Below are positions 16,605 to 25,784 of a stretch of 47,218 bases of DNA, piece by piece. Position 1 is the first letter of the stretch, and every line of letters begins with the position of its first letter. The DNA comes from Spirochaetota bacterium (lineage in GTDB: Bacteria > Spirochaetota > Spirochaetia > Treponematales > UBA12059). The position numbers and the translations under genes are program-made. Under the pieces are notes generated by a model. The model saw only the letters and a program-made list of their open reading frames with translations. It made no database searches and was not told the DNA's origin. The DNA lies in the NCBI GenBank assembly GCA_003247225.1, contig QKAK01000022.1, positions 1-47,218 on the forward strand. The letters are read 5' to 3'.

Positions 16605-19151
16605 CTACGCGAAGAACCCCGATAGCTTGCGGTATAGCGAGCCGACCCGCTCCTTCTGCTCGGGGCCGGCCAGCTCCGATATATCGTCGACCAGGGCCTC
16701 GAGGCTCGCGAGGCTCTCGTTCAGGGCCGTATGGAAGCCGCGCGACACCCTGAACCAGTAGCCGCCCGCGGTGTCGGTGAACATCGCGACGAAGCCGAGC
16801 TCCGGGTTCTTGGCCTTCCAGTACGAGACCTGGAGCACGTGGTCGAGGGCCGCGACGAGCCCGTCCAGGTCGTCGTTCACGTTGAACTGCTTCTTACGCG
16901 GCCAATCGCGCTCGAGGTCCGCCTCCGGGTCGAGCCAATGTGCGACGCGCAGGATGGTCTCGAGCTTCTCGCCGTCCATCAGGCGGTTGCGGCCTACGAC
17001 GACGACGCCGAGCATGCCCTTGTAGGCCAGGCCGGCGTCGGCCGGCAGGTTCTCCCTTGCCCGCCTGAAGGCGTCCCACACGAGCAGGGCCTTCTTGCGC
17101 TTCTTCTCGGGGACGAGGTCGAAGCTCTCGCCGCCGATCTTGACGCGGTTCGTGAAGTCCCTCGCCTCGTCTAGCTTCGGGCGCTGGCCCTCGGCCCGGG
17201 TCCCGGCGGCCGGGATGTACTTCGAGCCGGCCGCCCGCCTGCCCTGTTCGACCCGTGGCTTCGCCTGGCCCTTGGCGCCGAGCAGGGTCTCGGAGACGAT
17301 GGGCGATATCCGCCCGAGCATCCGCTTCTGGAGCGGCGATACGCTCATCGCGTACATCCTCGTCGTCCTGACTATCTCCCCGGCGACGATGTAGTCGGGG
17401 CTCTCCTTGAACATGACCGAGCTCGGGTGTATCTGCACGCGCTCGCCCATCAGGGTGCTGAAGACGCCGCGCTCCTGCCTGGCGCAGACGAACTGGATGA
17501 GGCCGCGGCTGACGGCGCAGAGGTAGTCCTCTGTCGAGCCGCCGGAGGCGATCGGTACGCCGAGGTCGTGGACTATCAGCTCGATCTGTTCCTTGATCCG
17601 CACGATCTCGAGCATGGTACGCTCGTCGAGGTAGCTGCGGTCGCAGAATTTAGCCTTGTGCCGAGCCTCGACGAAGGCCTTGAACAGCTTGAGGTAGGAG
17701 ACGAAGTCGCCCTCGGGGTCCCTGAACGCGTGGTGGGCGCGCCTGGCCTCGAGCTCCTCGCCCGGGGGCAGCACGTAGGGGCTCTGGGTCGACAGGAAGG
17801 CCGCCGCTATCACCACCTCCTCGACGACGTCGGGATAGCGCAGTATCGCCTCGACTATCATGCGGGACAGGCGCGGCAGGAGCGGGAACGCGCACATCAT
17901 CTGGCCGACCTTGGACAGGCTGCGGTCCGGCTCGAAGGCCTCGAGCAGGTTGAGCACGTCCATCGCGCCGAGCACGCCGGCGCGCGGCGGCTTGGAGATG
18001 AAGTCGAAGCGCTCGAAGTCGGTGATCCCGAGCTCGGCCATGCGCAGCACCACCTCGGACAGGTCGGTGCGGTAGATCTCCTCCATCGTGAACAGCGACC
18101 GGTTCTCGAAGTCCTCGCGGGGGTAGAGGCGGTAGCAGTAGCCGGGGGCGGTACGGCCCGCCCTGCCCTTGCGCTGGTTGCTCGACGCCTTTGACACCGG
18201 CACCTGGACCAGGCTGGCGGTATAGGTCTTCGGATTGTAGAAATTGAGCTTGGCCTGGCCCGAGTCGATGACGCTCGTGACGCCGTCTATGGTAACGCTG
18301 GTCTCGGCGATGTTCGTCGAGATGATCACCTTCTTCTTGCCGAGCGGGGCCTTGTCGAATACGCGAGCCTGCTCGTCCTTGCCGAGCCGGGCGTACAGGG
18401 GGACGATATGGATGCGGTTCTTGCTCTCGCCGTAGGCGAGGCGTTCCATGCAGTCCTTGATCAGCTTCTCGCCCGGCAGGAACACCAGGATGTCGCCGTC
18501 GCGCCGGTCGCCGACGACGCGGTCGACGATCTGCTCTATCTTGTCGATCAACGAGTCCGGGTCGCCCTCGACGGCCGGGGGATCCCAGACGACGGTCACC
18601 GGATAGACCTGCGTCTCGATCTTGACGATGGGGCAGTCGCCGAAGTAGGCGCTGAAGACCTCGGCGTTGATCGTCGCGCTCGAGACGATGACCTTGAACT
18701 CCGGCCTGGCCTCGAGCACGCGCTTGAGGAGGCCGAGGATGAAGTCGATGTTCAGGCTGCGCTCGTGCGCCTCGTCGACCATGATCACCGAGTACTTGGA
18801 CAGCGCCGGGTCGAGCTTCATCTCCTGGAGCAGGATGCCGTCGGTCATGATCTTTATCTTCGTGTACTGATTGGTCTTGTCCTCGAAGCGCATCTTGTAG
18901 CCGACGAGGCCGGGCAGCGGCGTGCCGAGCTGCCTGGAGATGAACTCGCTGACCGAGATGGCGGCTATGCGCCGCGGCTGGGTCACGCCGATGACGCCGT
19001 GGTCGGCGTAGCCTGCCTCGTTCAGGATGACCGGGAGCTGGGTGGTCTTGCCCGAGCCGGTCGGGCTCTCGACGACGATGACCTGGTTGTCGCGGAGCGA
19101 GGCGAGGATACGCTCCTTCTGCTGATAGACTGGTAAGCTTTTAGGATCCAT
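16605..19151 (-). CDS. hrpA: DEAH-box RNA helicase HrpA-like
   Basis: A DEAH-family ATP-dependent RNA helicase, 848 residues from the ATG at 19151. The motor has Walker A GSGKTT (32-37), DEAH in MVDEAHERS, SSAT, TNIAETSVTIDG and the QRKGRAGR arginine-finger motif, then the helicase-associated (HA2) and OB-fold regions. It is shorter than the approximately 1300-residue enterobacterial HrpA and closer to the form known in Borrelia. A six-residue longer TTG start (19169) exists, but the ATG sits exactly 6 bases after a TACAAT -10 element. RNA targets are unknown. Confidence 0.93.
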   Translation of the reverse strand: MDPKSLPVYQQKERILASLRDNQVIVVESPTGSGKTTQLPVILNEAGYADHGVIGVTQPRRIAAISVSEFISRQLGTPLPGLVGYKMRFEDKTNQYTKIKIMTDGILLQEMKLDPALSKYSVIMVDEAHERSLNIDFILGLLKRVLEARPEFKVIVSSATINAEVFSAYFGDCPIVKIETQVYPVTVVWDPPAVEGDPDSLIDKIEQIVDRVVGDRRDGDILVFLPGEKLIKDCMERLAYGESKNRIHIVPLYARLGKDEQARVFDKAPLGKKKVIISTNIAETSVTIDGVTSVIDSGQAKLNFYNPKTYTASLVQVPVSKASSNQRKGRAGRTAPGYCYRLYPREDFENRSLFTMEEIYRTDLSEVVLRMAELGITDFERFDFISKPPRAGVLGAMDVLNLLEAFEPDRSLSKVGQMMCAFPLLPRLSRMIVEAILRYPDVVEEVVIAAAFLSTQSPYVLPPGEELEARRAHHAFRDPEGDFVSYLKLFKAFVEARHKAKFCDRSYLDERTMLEIVRIKEQIELIVHDLGVPIASGGSTEDYLCAVSRGLIQFVCARQERGVFSTLMGERVQIHPSSVMFKESPDYIVAGEIVRTTRMYAMSVSPLQKRMLGRISPIVSETLLGAKGQAKPRVEQGRRAAGSKYIPAAGTRAEGQRPKLDEARDFTNRVKIGGESFDLVPEKKRKKALLVWDAFRRARENLPADAGLAYKGMLGVVVVGRNRLMDGEKLETILRVAHWLDPEADLERDWPRKKQFNVNDDLDGLVAALDHVLQVSYWKAKNPELGFVAMFTDTAGGYWFRVSRGFHTALNESLASLEALVDDISELAGPEQKERVGSLYRKLSGFFA

Positions 19152-19157
19152 GCGTCC

Positions 19158-19185
19158 ATTGTAATCCAACGGAGCCGATTATCAA
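19158..19185 (-). promoter_or_regulatory. hrpA promoter (leaderless type)
   Basis: On the minus strand TTGATA (19185-19180), 16 bases, TACAAT (19163-19158), 6 bases, then the ATG at 19151. Transcription should begin at or next to the start codon. Its -35 overlaps that of the divergent promoter. Confidence 0.65.
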
Positions 19186-19208
19186 AGCGCATGCGGCCGC
19201 TGTATACT
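19179..19208 (+). promoter_or_regulatory. Promoter of the transporter gene (leaderless type)
   Basis: TTATCA (19179-19184), 18 bases, TATACT (19203-19208), 7 bases, then the ATG at 19216. The -35 hexamer overlaps the hrpA -35 on the other strand, so the two promoters should compete or be co-controlled. Confidence 0.5.
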
Positions 19209-19215
19209 CCGGCGC

Positions 19216-20484
19216 ATGCTCAAGGAAGTCCTGTCGGTCGTCGTCGTCGCCGCGGCGATGGCCGCCATAGCCGCGGGCCGCGTGCCCGGGCTCCGCATGA
19301 ACCGCGCGGCCATCGCGTTCGCGGCCGCCGCCATCCTCGTCGCCGTCGGGGCCATACCGCTCGCCGGCGCCTTCGAGGCAATAGACCTCGGCACCATCGT
19401 CCTGCTCCTGTCGATGATGCTGATCGTCGCCGCCGTACGCCTCTCGGGCCTGTTCGACGTGGTGGCGGCCCGGCTGGCCGGCCTGGCAGGCTATCCGCGG
19501 GCCTTCCTCGGGGCCGTCGTCGCGGTCGCGGGGGCCTTGTCGGCGCTGTTCATGAACGACACGATGTGCCTGGTGCTCGCCCCGGTCGTCGCCGAGACGA
19601 GCCTGCGCTCCGGCCGTAACCCGACGCCGTACCTGGCGGCTACCGCCATCGCCTCGAACGTCGGCTCCGCGGCGACCGTCATCGGCAATCCGCAGAACAT
19701 GCTGATAGGCGCGAGGAGCGGCATACCCTTCTCGGAGTTCGCGTATCGCCTCGCCCCGCCGGCCATAGCGGGCCTAGCCGTCTGCTGGCTGGTGGTCCAG
19801 CTGGCCTTCCCCGGCGAGTTCGGGAGACGTCGGCGTCCGTCCCCGGCCGCCGCGGACGAGGCGGCGACGAGCGCGACGAGCGCCGGCCCGCTCGGGGCGG
19901 TCAGGCTGGACAAGAAGCTGGCCGTCAAGTGCGCGGTCGCCGGCGCGGCGATGCTGATAGGCTTCCTGGCCGGGGTCCCGGTCGCGCTGGCCGCGATGGT
20001 CCCGGCCGCGCTGCTGCTGTCGTCGACCAGGCTCGAGTCGGAGAAGCTGCTGTCAGGCGTCGATTTCAACCTGCTCGTGTTCTTCGGCGGCCTCTTCGTG
20101 ATCACCGACGCGGCCGCGGGTACCGCGGCCTTCGCCTGGCTCGAGAGGACGGCCCTGACCCGCGCGGCCGCCTCCCCTTGGCTCTTCGCGTCGGCTACGG
20201 CCGCCGTGTCGAACGTCGTCTCGAACGTGCCGGCGGTCATGATGCTGTCGCCGATAGCCTCTGCCGCCGCCGACCCCCGCTCGGCCTGGCTCCTGCTCGC
20301 GATGGCGAGCACCTTCGCCGGCAACCTGACCCTGCTCGGCTCCGTCGCGAACCTGATAGTCGCCGAGGGCGCGGCCGGACGCGGCGCGAGGCTCGGCTTC
20401 GTCGACTACCTCAAGGCGGGCCTGCCCGTCACGCTGATCACGCTGGCGATGGGCACCGCCTGGCTCGCGCTGACGTCTGGCTGA
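19216..20484 (+). CDS. Ion-transporter-superfamily permease (ArsB/NhaD-like)
   Basis: A 422-residue polytopic membrane protein with about ten or more hydrophobic segments. The paired re-entrant regions typical of the ion-transporter superfamily are visible: SALFMNDTMCLVLAPVV, then SNVGSAATVIGNPQNMLIG in the first half and SNVVSNVPAVMMLSP with GNLTLLGSVANLIV in the second. Relatives carry arsenite, Na+/H+ or dicarboxylates, and the substrate cannot be decided here. No ars genes are nearby. The downstream gene is under its own riboswitch, so no link with thiamine is implied. Confidence 0.85.
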   Translation: MLKEVLSVVVVAAAMAAIAAGRVPGLRMNRAAIAFAAAAILVAVGAIPLAGAFEAIDLGTIVLLLSMMLIVAAVRLSGLFDVVAARLAGLAGYPRAFLGAVVAVAGALSALFMNDTMCLVLAPVVAETSLRSGRNPTPYLAATAIASNVGSAATVIGNPQNMLIGARSGIPFSEFAYRLAPPAIAGLAVCWLVVQLAFPGEFGRRRRPSPAAADEAATSATSAGPLGAVRLDKKLAVKCAVAGAAMLIGFLAGVPVALAAMVPAALLLSSTRLESEKLLSGVDFNLLVFFGGLFVITDAAAGTAAFAWLERTALTRAAASPWLFASATAAVSNVVSNVPAVMMLSPIASAAADPRSAWLLLAMASTFAGNLTLLGSVANLIVAEGAAGRGARLGFVDYLKAGLPVTLITLAMGTAWLALTSG

Positions 20485-20501
20485 TAAACGAGCCGCCGCT
20501 G

Positions 20502-20531
20502 TTGACCAGCGGGCGCCGGCGGACGTACAGT
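20502..20531 (+). promoter_or_regulatory. Promoter of the thiamine transport operon
   Basis: TTGACC (20502-20507), 18 bases, TACAGT (20526-20531). Transcription would start within a few bases of the riboswitch P1 stem, fitting a riboswitch at the very 5' end of the mRNA. Confidence 0.55.
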
Positions 20532-20535
20532 AGGC

Positions 20536-20627
20536 GTACCGGGGTGGTGGGAGCTTCCGTCGGAAGCGTTCCCGTCTGAGAACAGACCCGATGAACCTGA
20601 TCTGGTTAGTACCAGCGGAGGGAGTAC
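20536..20627 (+). promoter_or_regulatory. TPP riboswitch (THI element)
   Basis: The conserved aptamer is clear: GGGGTG near the 5' side, CTGAGA (20576-20581) in the pyrimidine-sensor helix region, then ACCC, GAACCTGAT, CTGGTTAGTACCAG and GCGGAGGGA. The P1 arms GTAC (20536-20539) and GTAC (20624-20627) close it. The GGAGGGAG that must serve as the thiB Shine-Dalgarno (20617-20624) is part of the conserved 3' core, and the thiB ATG follows at 20629. Ligand binding should therefore block translation directly, lowering thiamine uptake when TPP is plentiful. The mechanism is inference; the aptamer call is firm. Confidence 0.96.
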
Positions 20628-20628
20628 C

Positions 20629-21654
20629 ATGTTCACTCGTACCCATGGCGCGAGAGCCCTTCTCGCGGCCGCGGCGATCTCGATCGCGGCCATAGCCTCT
20701 TCATGCGTCCAGAAAGACGACGCCCAGCTCGTTATCTACGCCTACGACTCGTTCGCCAGCGAATGGGGGCCGGGCCCCGTCGTCATCCCGGCATTCGAGA
20801 AGGCCACCGGCATCAAGGTAGAACTCGTCGTGCCGGGCGACGCCGGCCAGGTCCTGGCGCGGGCGGTCGACGAGAAGGCCTCGCCGCTGGCCGACGTCAT
20901 CGTCGGCGTAGACGGCAACCTGCTGCCCAAGGCCCTGGCCGCCGGCGTGCTATCGGCCTACGAGCCGAAGGCGAGCGCCTCCGTGCCGCCCGAGCTGGTC
21001 CTCGACGACCGGTGGCGCCTGACGCCGTACGACTGGAGCAGCTTCTGCGTGATGTGGGACTCGGAGAAGCTGGCCGCGCCGCCCGAGTCGCTCGAGGACC
21101 TGACGAGGCCGGAATACGAGCGCAAGCTCATCCTGATGGATCCGCGCACCTCGACCCCCGGGCTCGGCTTCGTCGAATGGACAGCGGCGATCTACGGCGA
21201 CGGCCTCGCGGACTACTGGAAGCGCCTCGCCCCGTCCATCCTGACTATGTCTCCCGGCTGGGACACCGGCTACGGGCTGTTCACCGCCGGCGAGGCGCCG
21301 CTCGTCATATCGTATACGACCAGCGCCGCCTACCACGCCGAGTACGAGACGGCCGGCCGCTATAGGGCGCTCGAGTTCGCCGAGGGCCACCCGATACAGG
21401 TCGAGGGCGCCGGCATCGTGTCCGGCGCCAGGCACCGTAAGGCGGCCGAGGCCTTCATCGACTTCATGCTCGGCGACGAGTTCCAATCGGCCCTGCCGCT
21501 GACCAACTGGATGTACCCGGTCAAGGAGGGCGTCGCCCTGCCGCCCAGCTACGACGCGTCCCGCAAGCCGGCCAAGACCGTGAGCGCCGGATTAGGCCCG
21601 GACGAGCTGGACGGAGCGGTCCGCGCCGCCCTCGACGCGCTCCAGGGGCGCTAG
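20629..21654 (+). CDS. thiB: Thiamine ABC transporter, substrate-binding lipoprotein
   Basis: A 341-residue periplasmic-type binding protein for thiamine or thiamine phosphates. The signal segment ends in a relaxed lipobox ASSC with Cys26, so it should be membrane-anchored. The mature part follows the ThiB family: LVIYAYDSFASEWGPGPVV, ADVIVGVDGNLL, LTPYDWSSFCVMWD, LILMDPRTSTPGLGF and LTNWMYPV. It is the first gene after the TPP riboswitch, followed 9 bases later by thiP. Riboswitch and family agree on the substrate. Confidence 0.95.
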   Translation: MFTRTHGARALLAAAAISIAAIASSCVQKDDAQLVIYAYDSFASEWGPGPVVIPAFEKATGIKVELVVPGDAGQVLARAVDEKASPLADVIVGVDGNLLPKALAAGVLSAYEPKASASVPPELVLDDRWRLTPYDWSSFCVMWDSEKLAAPPESLEDLTRPEYERKLILMDPRTSTPGLGFVEWTAAIYGDGLADYWKRLAPSILTMSPGWDTGYGLFTAGEAPLVISYTTSAAYHAEYETAGRYRALEFAEGHPIQVEGAGIVSGARHRKAAEAFIDFMLGDEFQSALPLTNWMYPVKEGVALPPSYDASRKPAKTVSAGLGPDELDGAVRAALDALQGR

Positions 21655-21663
21655 GCCGAGGCC

Positions 21664-23277
21664 ATGAAGGCGGTCCGCTCCGGACGATCGTCGCTCCCCG
21701 CCGCCGTACTGTTCCCGGCGTTCGTGGCGGCCCTGCTCGTCCCGCTCGGGGCCGCGTTCATGCCCCTGTTCGACGGAGGCGCCGCCTCTAACCTGGCTCG
21801 CGCCTTCGCCGACCCGCGTTTCTTCCGGTCGTTCTCGTACGGCCTGTCCCAGGCCGCGGCGAGCGCCGTATTGGCCGCCGCGATAGGGCTCCCCGGGGCC
21901 TTCCTGATCGCCAGGCGCGATTTCCCCGGCAAGCGGCTCCTGTCCGCGTTGTCGGCCGTGCCGTTCTGCGTGCCTCCTCTCATAATCGCCGTCGGATTCG
22001 TGCTGTACTACGGCCGGGAAGGATTCCTGAACCGAGTCCTGATGGCGGCCTTCGGGCTCGACGAGCCGCCCATAGGCTTCCTGTACTCGTTCGCCGGCGT
22101 CGTGATGGCCCACGGCTTCTATAACTTCCCGGTGGTGATGCGCTTCGTCGGCGACGCCTGGGCGACCGCGCCGCGCCGCCACGAGGACGCGGCCAGGCTG
22201 CTCGGCGCCTCGGAGCGGCGCGTGTTCATGACGGTGACCCTGCCGTCCATCCTGCCTTCCATCGGCGCCGCGATGTCGCTGGTCTTCCTGATGTGCTTCT
22301 ACAGCTTCGTCATCGTGCTGCTGTTCGGGGGGCCGGGCGTCGGCACGCCCGAGGTGGAGCTGTACCGGGCGGCGCGCTTCGAGTTCGACCGCCCGCTGGC
22401 GAGCGCCTTCGCGCTCGTGGAGACCGCCGTCGCGATGGGCGCCCTGGCCTTGTACGCCGCCTTCGAGCGACGAGCCGCCGGCGACCGCGAGGAGTCGGAA
22501 CGCGGCGCGCCGACCGGCTTCCGCGGCGCCGGGGAGGTCGCGCTCGCCGCTCTGTACGGAGCCTTCATCGCGGTCTGCTTCATAGGCCCGCTGGCCTCGA
22601 TAGTCGCCGAGTCGCTGACGATCAGGAGCGCGTCCAGGGTCGGCTCGGGACTGGGATTCGGCAACTACGTCTCGCTGTTCGCGAGGCGCGGCTTCGCGCC
22701 CGCCCTGGCGAATACCGCGTCGCTCGGGCTCCTCTCCGCGGCCCTCGCGAGCGTCGCCGGCTTCTCGCTGTCCGTCGGCCTCAAGCGCGCCCGATCGCCG
22801 ATCCTGTCCAAGATCCTACCCCTGCTGCCGCTCGGCGTCTCGGGCGTGGTGCTCGCCTACGGCTGGAGCTCGGCGCTCGGACGGTCGTCAGCCGTGGCTA
22901 TCGCGGCGGTGCAGGCCGTCTCGGCCTACCCGTTCGCGCTGCGCGCCATCCAGTCGTCGGTGGGCCTGTCGGACGAGCGATACGTCGAGGCCGCCCGCAG
23001 CCTCGGCTCGTCGAGGCTCGGCGCCGCGCTGCGCGTGCGGCTGCCGATGGCGGCCCCGTCGATAGCCTCGGGCTTCGCGTTCGCGTTCGCGATGAGCGCC
23101 GGCGACGCGAACGCGCTGATAGCGGCGCCGGTCGCCGGCTTCGAGACGCTGGCGCTGCTACTGTACCGGCTGGCCGGCTCCTATAGGCTGAACGAGGCCT
23201 GCGCCGCCGCGGTGGTGCTGGCGATCGGCACCGGCTTCATCTTCTTCGTAAAGGACGCGAACGATGTCCGCCTCTGA
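21664..23277 (+). CDS. thiP: Thiamine ABC transporter, permease
   Basis: A 537-residue fused permease with two binding-protein-dependent transport domains, many hydrophobic segments and one ATPase-contact (EAA-type) loop per half: EDAARLLGASERRVFMTV near residue 178 and VEAARSLGSSRLGAALRV near 442. The length fits ThiP. The C-terminal codons overlap thiQ by 14 bases, so the two are translationally coupled. Confidence 0.94.
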   Translation: MKAVRSGRSSLPAAVLFPAFVAALLVPLGAAFMPLFDGGAASNLARAFADPRFFRSFSYGLSQAAASAVLAAAIGLPGAFLIARRDFPGKRLLSALSAVPFCVPPLIIAVGFVLYYGREGFLNRVLMAAFGLDEPPIGFLYSFAGVVMAHGFYNFPVVMRFVGDAWATAPRRHEDAARLLGASERRVFMTVTLPSILPSIGAAMSLVFLMCFYSFVIVLLFGGPGVGTPEVELYRAARFEFDRPLASAFALVETAVAMGALALYAAFERRAAGDREESERGAPTGFRGAGEVALAALYGAFIAVCFIGPLASIVAESLTIRSASRVGSGLGFGNYVSLFARRGFAPALANTASLGLLSAALASVAGFSLSVGLKRARSPILSKILPLLPLGVSGVVLAYGWSSALGRSSAVAIAAVQAVSAYPFALRAIQSSVGLSDERYVEAARSLGSSRLGAALRVRLPMAAPSIASGFAFAFAMSAGDANALIAAPVAGFETLALLLYRLAGSYRLNEACAAAVVLAIGTGFIFFVKDANDVRL

Positions 23278-24355
23278 TCCTGTACGCCTCGAGATGGTCG
23301 AGCTTACCAAGGCCTGGCCAGGCCAGGTCGTCAGCGTATCCATGGTCGCCGAGGCCGGCGGCATCCTGGCCGTCGCCGGCCCCTCGGGCTGCGGCAAGAG
23401 CACCGCGCTCAGGATGGCCGCCGGGCTCGAGCCGCCCGACTCGGGCCGCGTCGTCGTGGGCGGCCGAGACGTGAGCGCCCTCGAGCCGAGCCGGCGGGGT
23501 ATCGGCATGGTCTTCCAGGACTACGCGCTGTTCCCGCACCTGGACGTGGCCGGCAACATCGAGTACGGCCTCAGGACCAGGGGCGTCAAGGCCGCCGAGC
23601 GGCGGGCGACCGTGTCGAGGCTGCTCGACTCGCTCGGCCTCTCCGGTTTCGAGCGCAGGCGCCCTAGCGAGCTGTCCGGCGGCGAGCGCCAGCGGGTAGC
23701 CCTGGCCAGGACCCTGGCGGTCGAGCCCGCGGTCGTGCTGTTCGACGAGCCCCTGTCGTCGCTCGACGCGGCGCTCCGCAAGCGGCTGCGCTCCGACATC
23801 GTCGACGAGCAGCGCAGGCTCGGCTTCACCGCGGTCTACGTGACCCACGATCTCGAGGAGGCGATGGCGGTCGGCGACCGCCTCGCGGTGATGGCCGACG
23901 GCAGGGTCCTGCAATGCGGCCCGCCCGACGAGCTATGGGAACGGCCCGCCAGCGCCGAGGTCGCCGCGTTTATAGGCTCCGGTCCCTGCCTGCCCGTCGT
24001 CCGCGTCGAGCGCGTCGAGCGCGACGACGGCGTCGTCGTCGCCGTCACGTCGGCCGGACGCTTCGCCGCGCCGGCCGACGGCCTGTCCGCCCTCGAGACG
24101 GCGGGCGCCCGGCTGTTCTTCGACCGGTCCGCGGCGACGCCCTGCGCCGCCGCGCCCGGCGAGACGGGCGTCTTCAGCGCCCGATGCGTCCGGCTCGACT
24201 ACGCCGGCGACTCGCTCGAGTGCGTCGTGGAAGCCGACGGGGCCGGCCTATCGTCGCTCCGCCTGCCCAAGACCGCCGAGGCGCGCGTCGGAGACATGAT
24301 CAGCCTGCGCGTGCCGGAGGCCGCCGTCAGGATACTGCCCGCCGCGGCCCGATAG
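23264..24355 (+). CDS. thiQ: Thiamine ABC transporter, ATP-binding protein
   Basis: The ATPase subunit, with Walker A GPSGCGKST (39-47), Q-loop in GMVFQDYALFPHL, signature LSGGERQRVALARTLA and Walker B VVLFDEPLSSLD. At 363 residues it is about 130 longer than ThiQ of enteric bacteria. The extra C-terminal part, from about residue 230, looks like the TOBE-type domain of MalK/PotA-class ATPases (beta-rich, ending in DMISLRVPEAAVRIL). It closes the thiBPQ operon and faces the response regulator with a 3-base gap. Confidence 0.93.
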   Translation: MSASDPVRLEMVELTKAWPGQVVSVSMVAEAGGILAVAGPSGCGKSTALRMAAGLEPPDSGRVVVGGRDVSALEPSRRGIGMVFQDYALFPHLDVAGNIEYGLRTRGVKAAERRATVSRLLDSLGLSGFERRRPSELSGGERQRVALARTLAVEPAVVLFDEPLSSLDAALRKRLRSDIVDEQRRLGFTAVYVTHDLEEAMAVGDRLAVMADGRVLQCGPPDELWERPASAEVAAFIGSGPCLPVVRVERVERDDGVVVAVTSAGRFAAPADGLSALETAGARLFFDRSAATPCAAAPGETGVFSARCVRLDYAGDSLECVVEADGAGLSSLRLPKTAEARVGDMISLRVPEAAVRILPAAAR

Positions 24356-24358
24356 CCG

Positions 24359-25729
24359 CTAATCGGCGTAGCCGTATTCGTTAAGCTTATTGAACAGCGT
24401 CCGCCTCGTGATGCCCAGCTCGAGCGCGCTGGCCTCCCGCTTGCCTCCGTTTCGGCGCAGCGCCTCGAGGATGGCCCGTTTCTCGAGCTCGGCTATAGTC
24501 AGGGCCTCCCCTTCGTCGGAGACGAAGGGCGAGCGGCCGGGCTCGGTCCGCTCCGGCTCCTCGGCCCGCCGGCCGTGCGAGCCCGGGCCGAGCTGGAAGT
24601 CGTCGGCCTGGAGCTCGTCGCCCTCGGACAGGATAAGGGCGCGCTCGACGGCGTTGGACAGCTCGCGGACGTTCCCGGGGAACGGATAGCCGGCGATCAG
24701 GCGGAGCGCGCTCGGGGCGAGCCTGGCGTTCCTGCGACCGAGCGACGGCGCGAGCGTCTCGACGAAGTAGCCCGCCAGCGCGATCGCGTCGTCGGGGCGT
24801 TCGCGCAGCGGCGGTAGGCGTATCCTGACCACGTTGATCCTATAGTACAGGTCCTCCCTGAACGAGCCGGAGGCGACCATGGCCTCGAGGTCGCGGTTTG
24901 TCGCCGCGAGTATCCTGGCGTCCACGGGTACGCCCTTCGTGCCGCCCAGCCTGGTCACCTTGCGCTCCTGCAGCGCCCTGAGGATCTTGACCTGCATGTG
25001 GGCCGGCATCTCGCCTATCTCGTCGAGGAACAGCGTGCCGCCGTCGGCCAGCTCGAATAGCCCGGTCTTGCGCTCCGCGGCCCCGGTGAACGCCCCCTTC
25101 TCGTAGCCGAACAGCTCGCTCTCGAGCAGGTTCTCCGGTATCGCGCCCAGGTTGACCGCGACGAAGGCGCCCTGGCGGCCGGAGCGCTCGTGGATCAGCC
25201 TGGCGGCCACCTCCTTGCCGGTGCCGCTCTCGCCGGTGATCAGCACGGTGGCCGGCGTCGGCGCGGCCCGATCTATCAGCCTGAGCGCTTCCTTGATAGC
25301 CGGCGAGTCGCCTACCATCCTGGTCCTGTCGACCGAAGGCCGCCTCGAGGCCTCCCGATCCGCGCTCAGGCGGCGGTCCCGGACGGCCTTGCGGAGGCGT
25401 ATGACCAGCTCGTCCGGATCGAAGGGCTTGACCAGGTAATCGAAGGCGCCGAGCCTCATAGCCTCGACCGCGTCGCGCACGTCGCCGTGGGCGCTCATCA
25501 TGACGACCGGCAGGGTCATGCCCTCGTCCTTGATCCAGCGCAGTAGCGAGATGCCGTCCACGCCGGGCATGCGTATGTCGAGGACGGCCGCGTCGAACGG
25601 CTCGTCTGATAGCCTGGCCCTGGCCGCGGAGCCGTCGGGTACGAGCTCTGATTCTATGGATTCGGCCTTCAGGAAGGCCCCGATCGAGCTCAACAGGTTC
25701 GGTTCGTCATCGGCTACGAGTACGCGCAT
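24359..25729 (-). CDS. Sigma-54-dependent response regulator (NtrC/AtoC type)
   Basis: A 456-residue two-component regulator. The receiver domain has acidic residues D7/D8, phospho-acceptor D51 and the K101 region. The AAA+ activator has Walker A GESGTGKE (166-173), the sigma-54-contacting GAFTGA (212-217) and later DEIGEMP and RILAATNR. The C-terminal Fis-type helix-turn-helix covers about 415-456 ([31 protein letters not shown]). GGGAG precedes the ATG. No histidine kinase or rpoN lies in the window, so it is an orphan here; its signal and targets are unknown. Confidence 0.94.
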   Translation of the reverse strand: MRVLVADDEPNLLSSIGAFLKAESIESELVPDGSAARARLSDEPFDAAVLDIRMPGVDGISLLRWIKDEGMTLPVVMMSAHGDVRDAVEAMRLGAFDYLVKPFDPDELVIRLRKAVRDRRLSADREASRRPSVDRTRMVGDSPAIKEALRLIDRAAPTPATVLITGESGTGKEVAARLIHERSGRQGAFVAVNLGAIPENLLESELFGYEKGAFTGAAERKTGLFELADGGTLFLDEIGEMPAHMQVKILRALQERKVTRLGGTKGVPVDARILAATNRDLEAMVASGSFREDLYYRINVVRIRLPPLRERPDDAIALAGYFVETLAPSLGRRNARLAPSALRLIAGYPFPGNVRELSNAVERALILSEGDELQADDFQLGPGSHGRRAEEPERTEPGRSPFVSDEGEALTIAELEKRAILEALRRNGGKREASALELGITRRTLFNKLNEYGYAD

Positions 25730-25765
25730 CTATGTTCTCCCGAAATTTTACTCTGGCGAGACGGC

Positions 25766-25784
25766 CAGTATAGCAAGTATACTG
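25766..25784. repeat. Inverted repeat between the regulator and the Memo gene
   Basis: CAGTATA (25766-25772) and TATACTG (25778-25784) are a perfect 7-bp inverted repeat with a 5-base spacer. The right arm contains the TATACT -10 element of the Memo gene. The repeat lies in the only non-coding stretch between the response-regulator start and the Memo start, so it is an operator candidate. Confidence 0.5.
25778..25783 (+). promoter_or_regulatory. -10 element of the Memo gene (leaderless type)
   Basis: TATACT lies exactly 6 bases before the ATG at 25790. No consensus -35 is visible 16-18 bases upstream and there is no Shine-Dalgarno. Confidence 0.5.
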
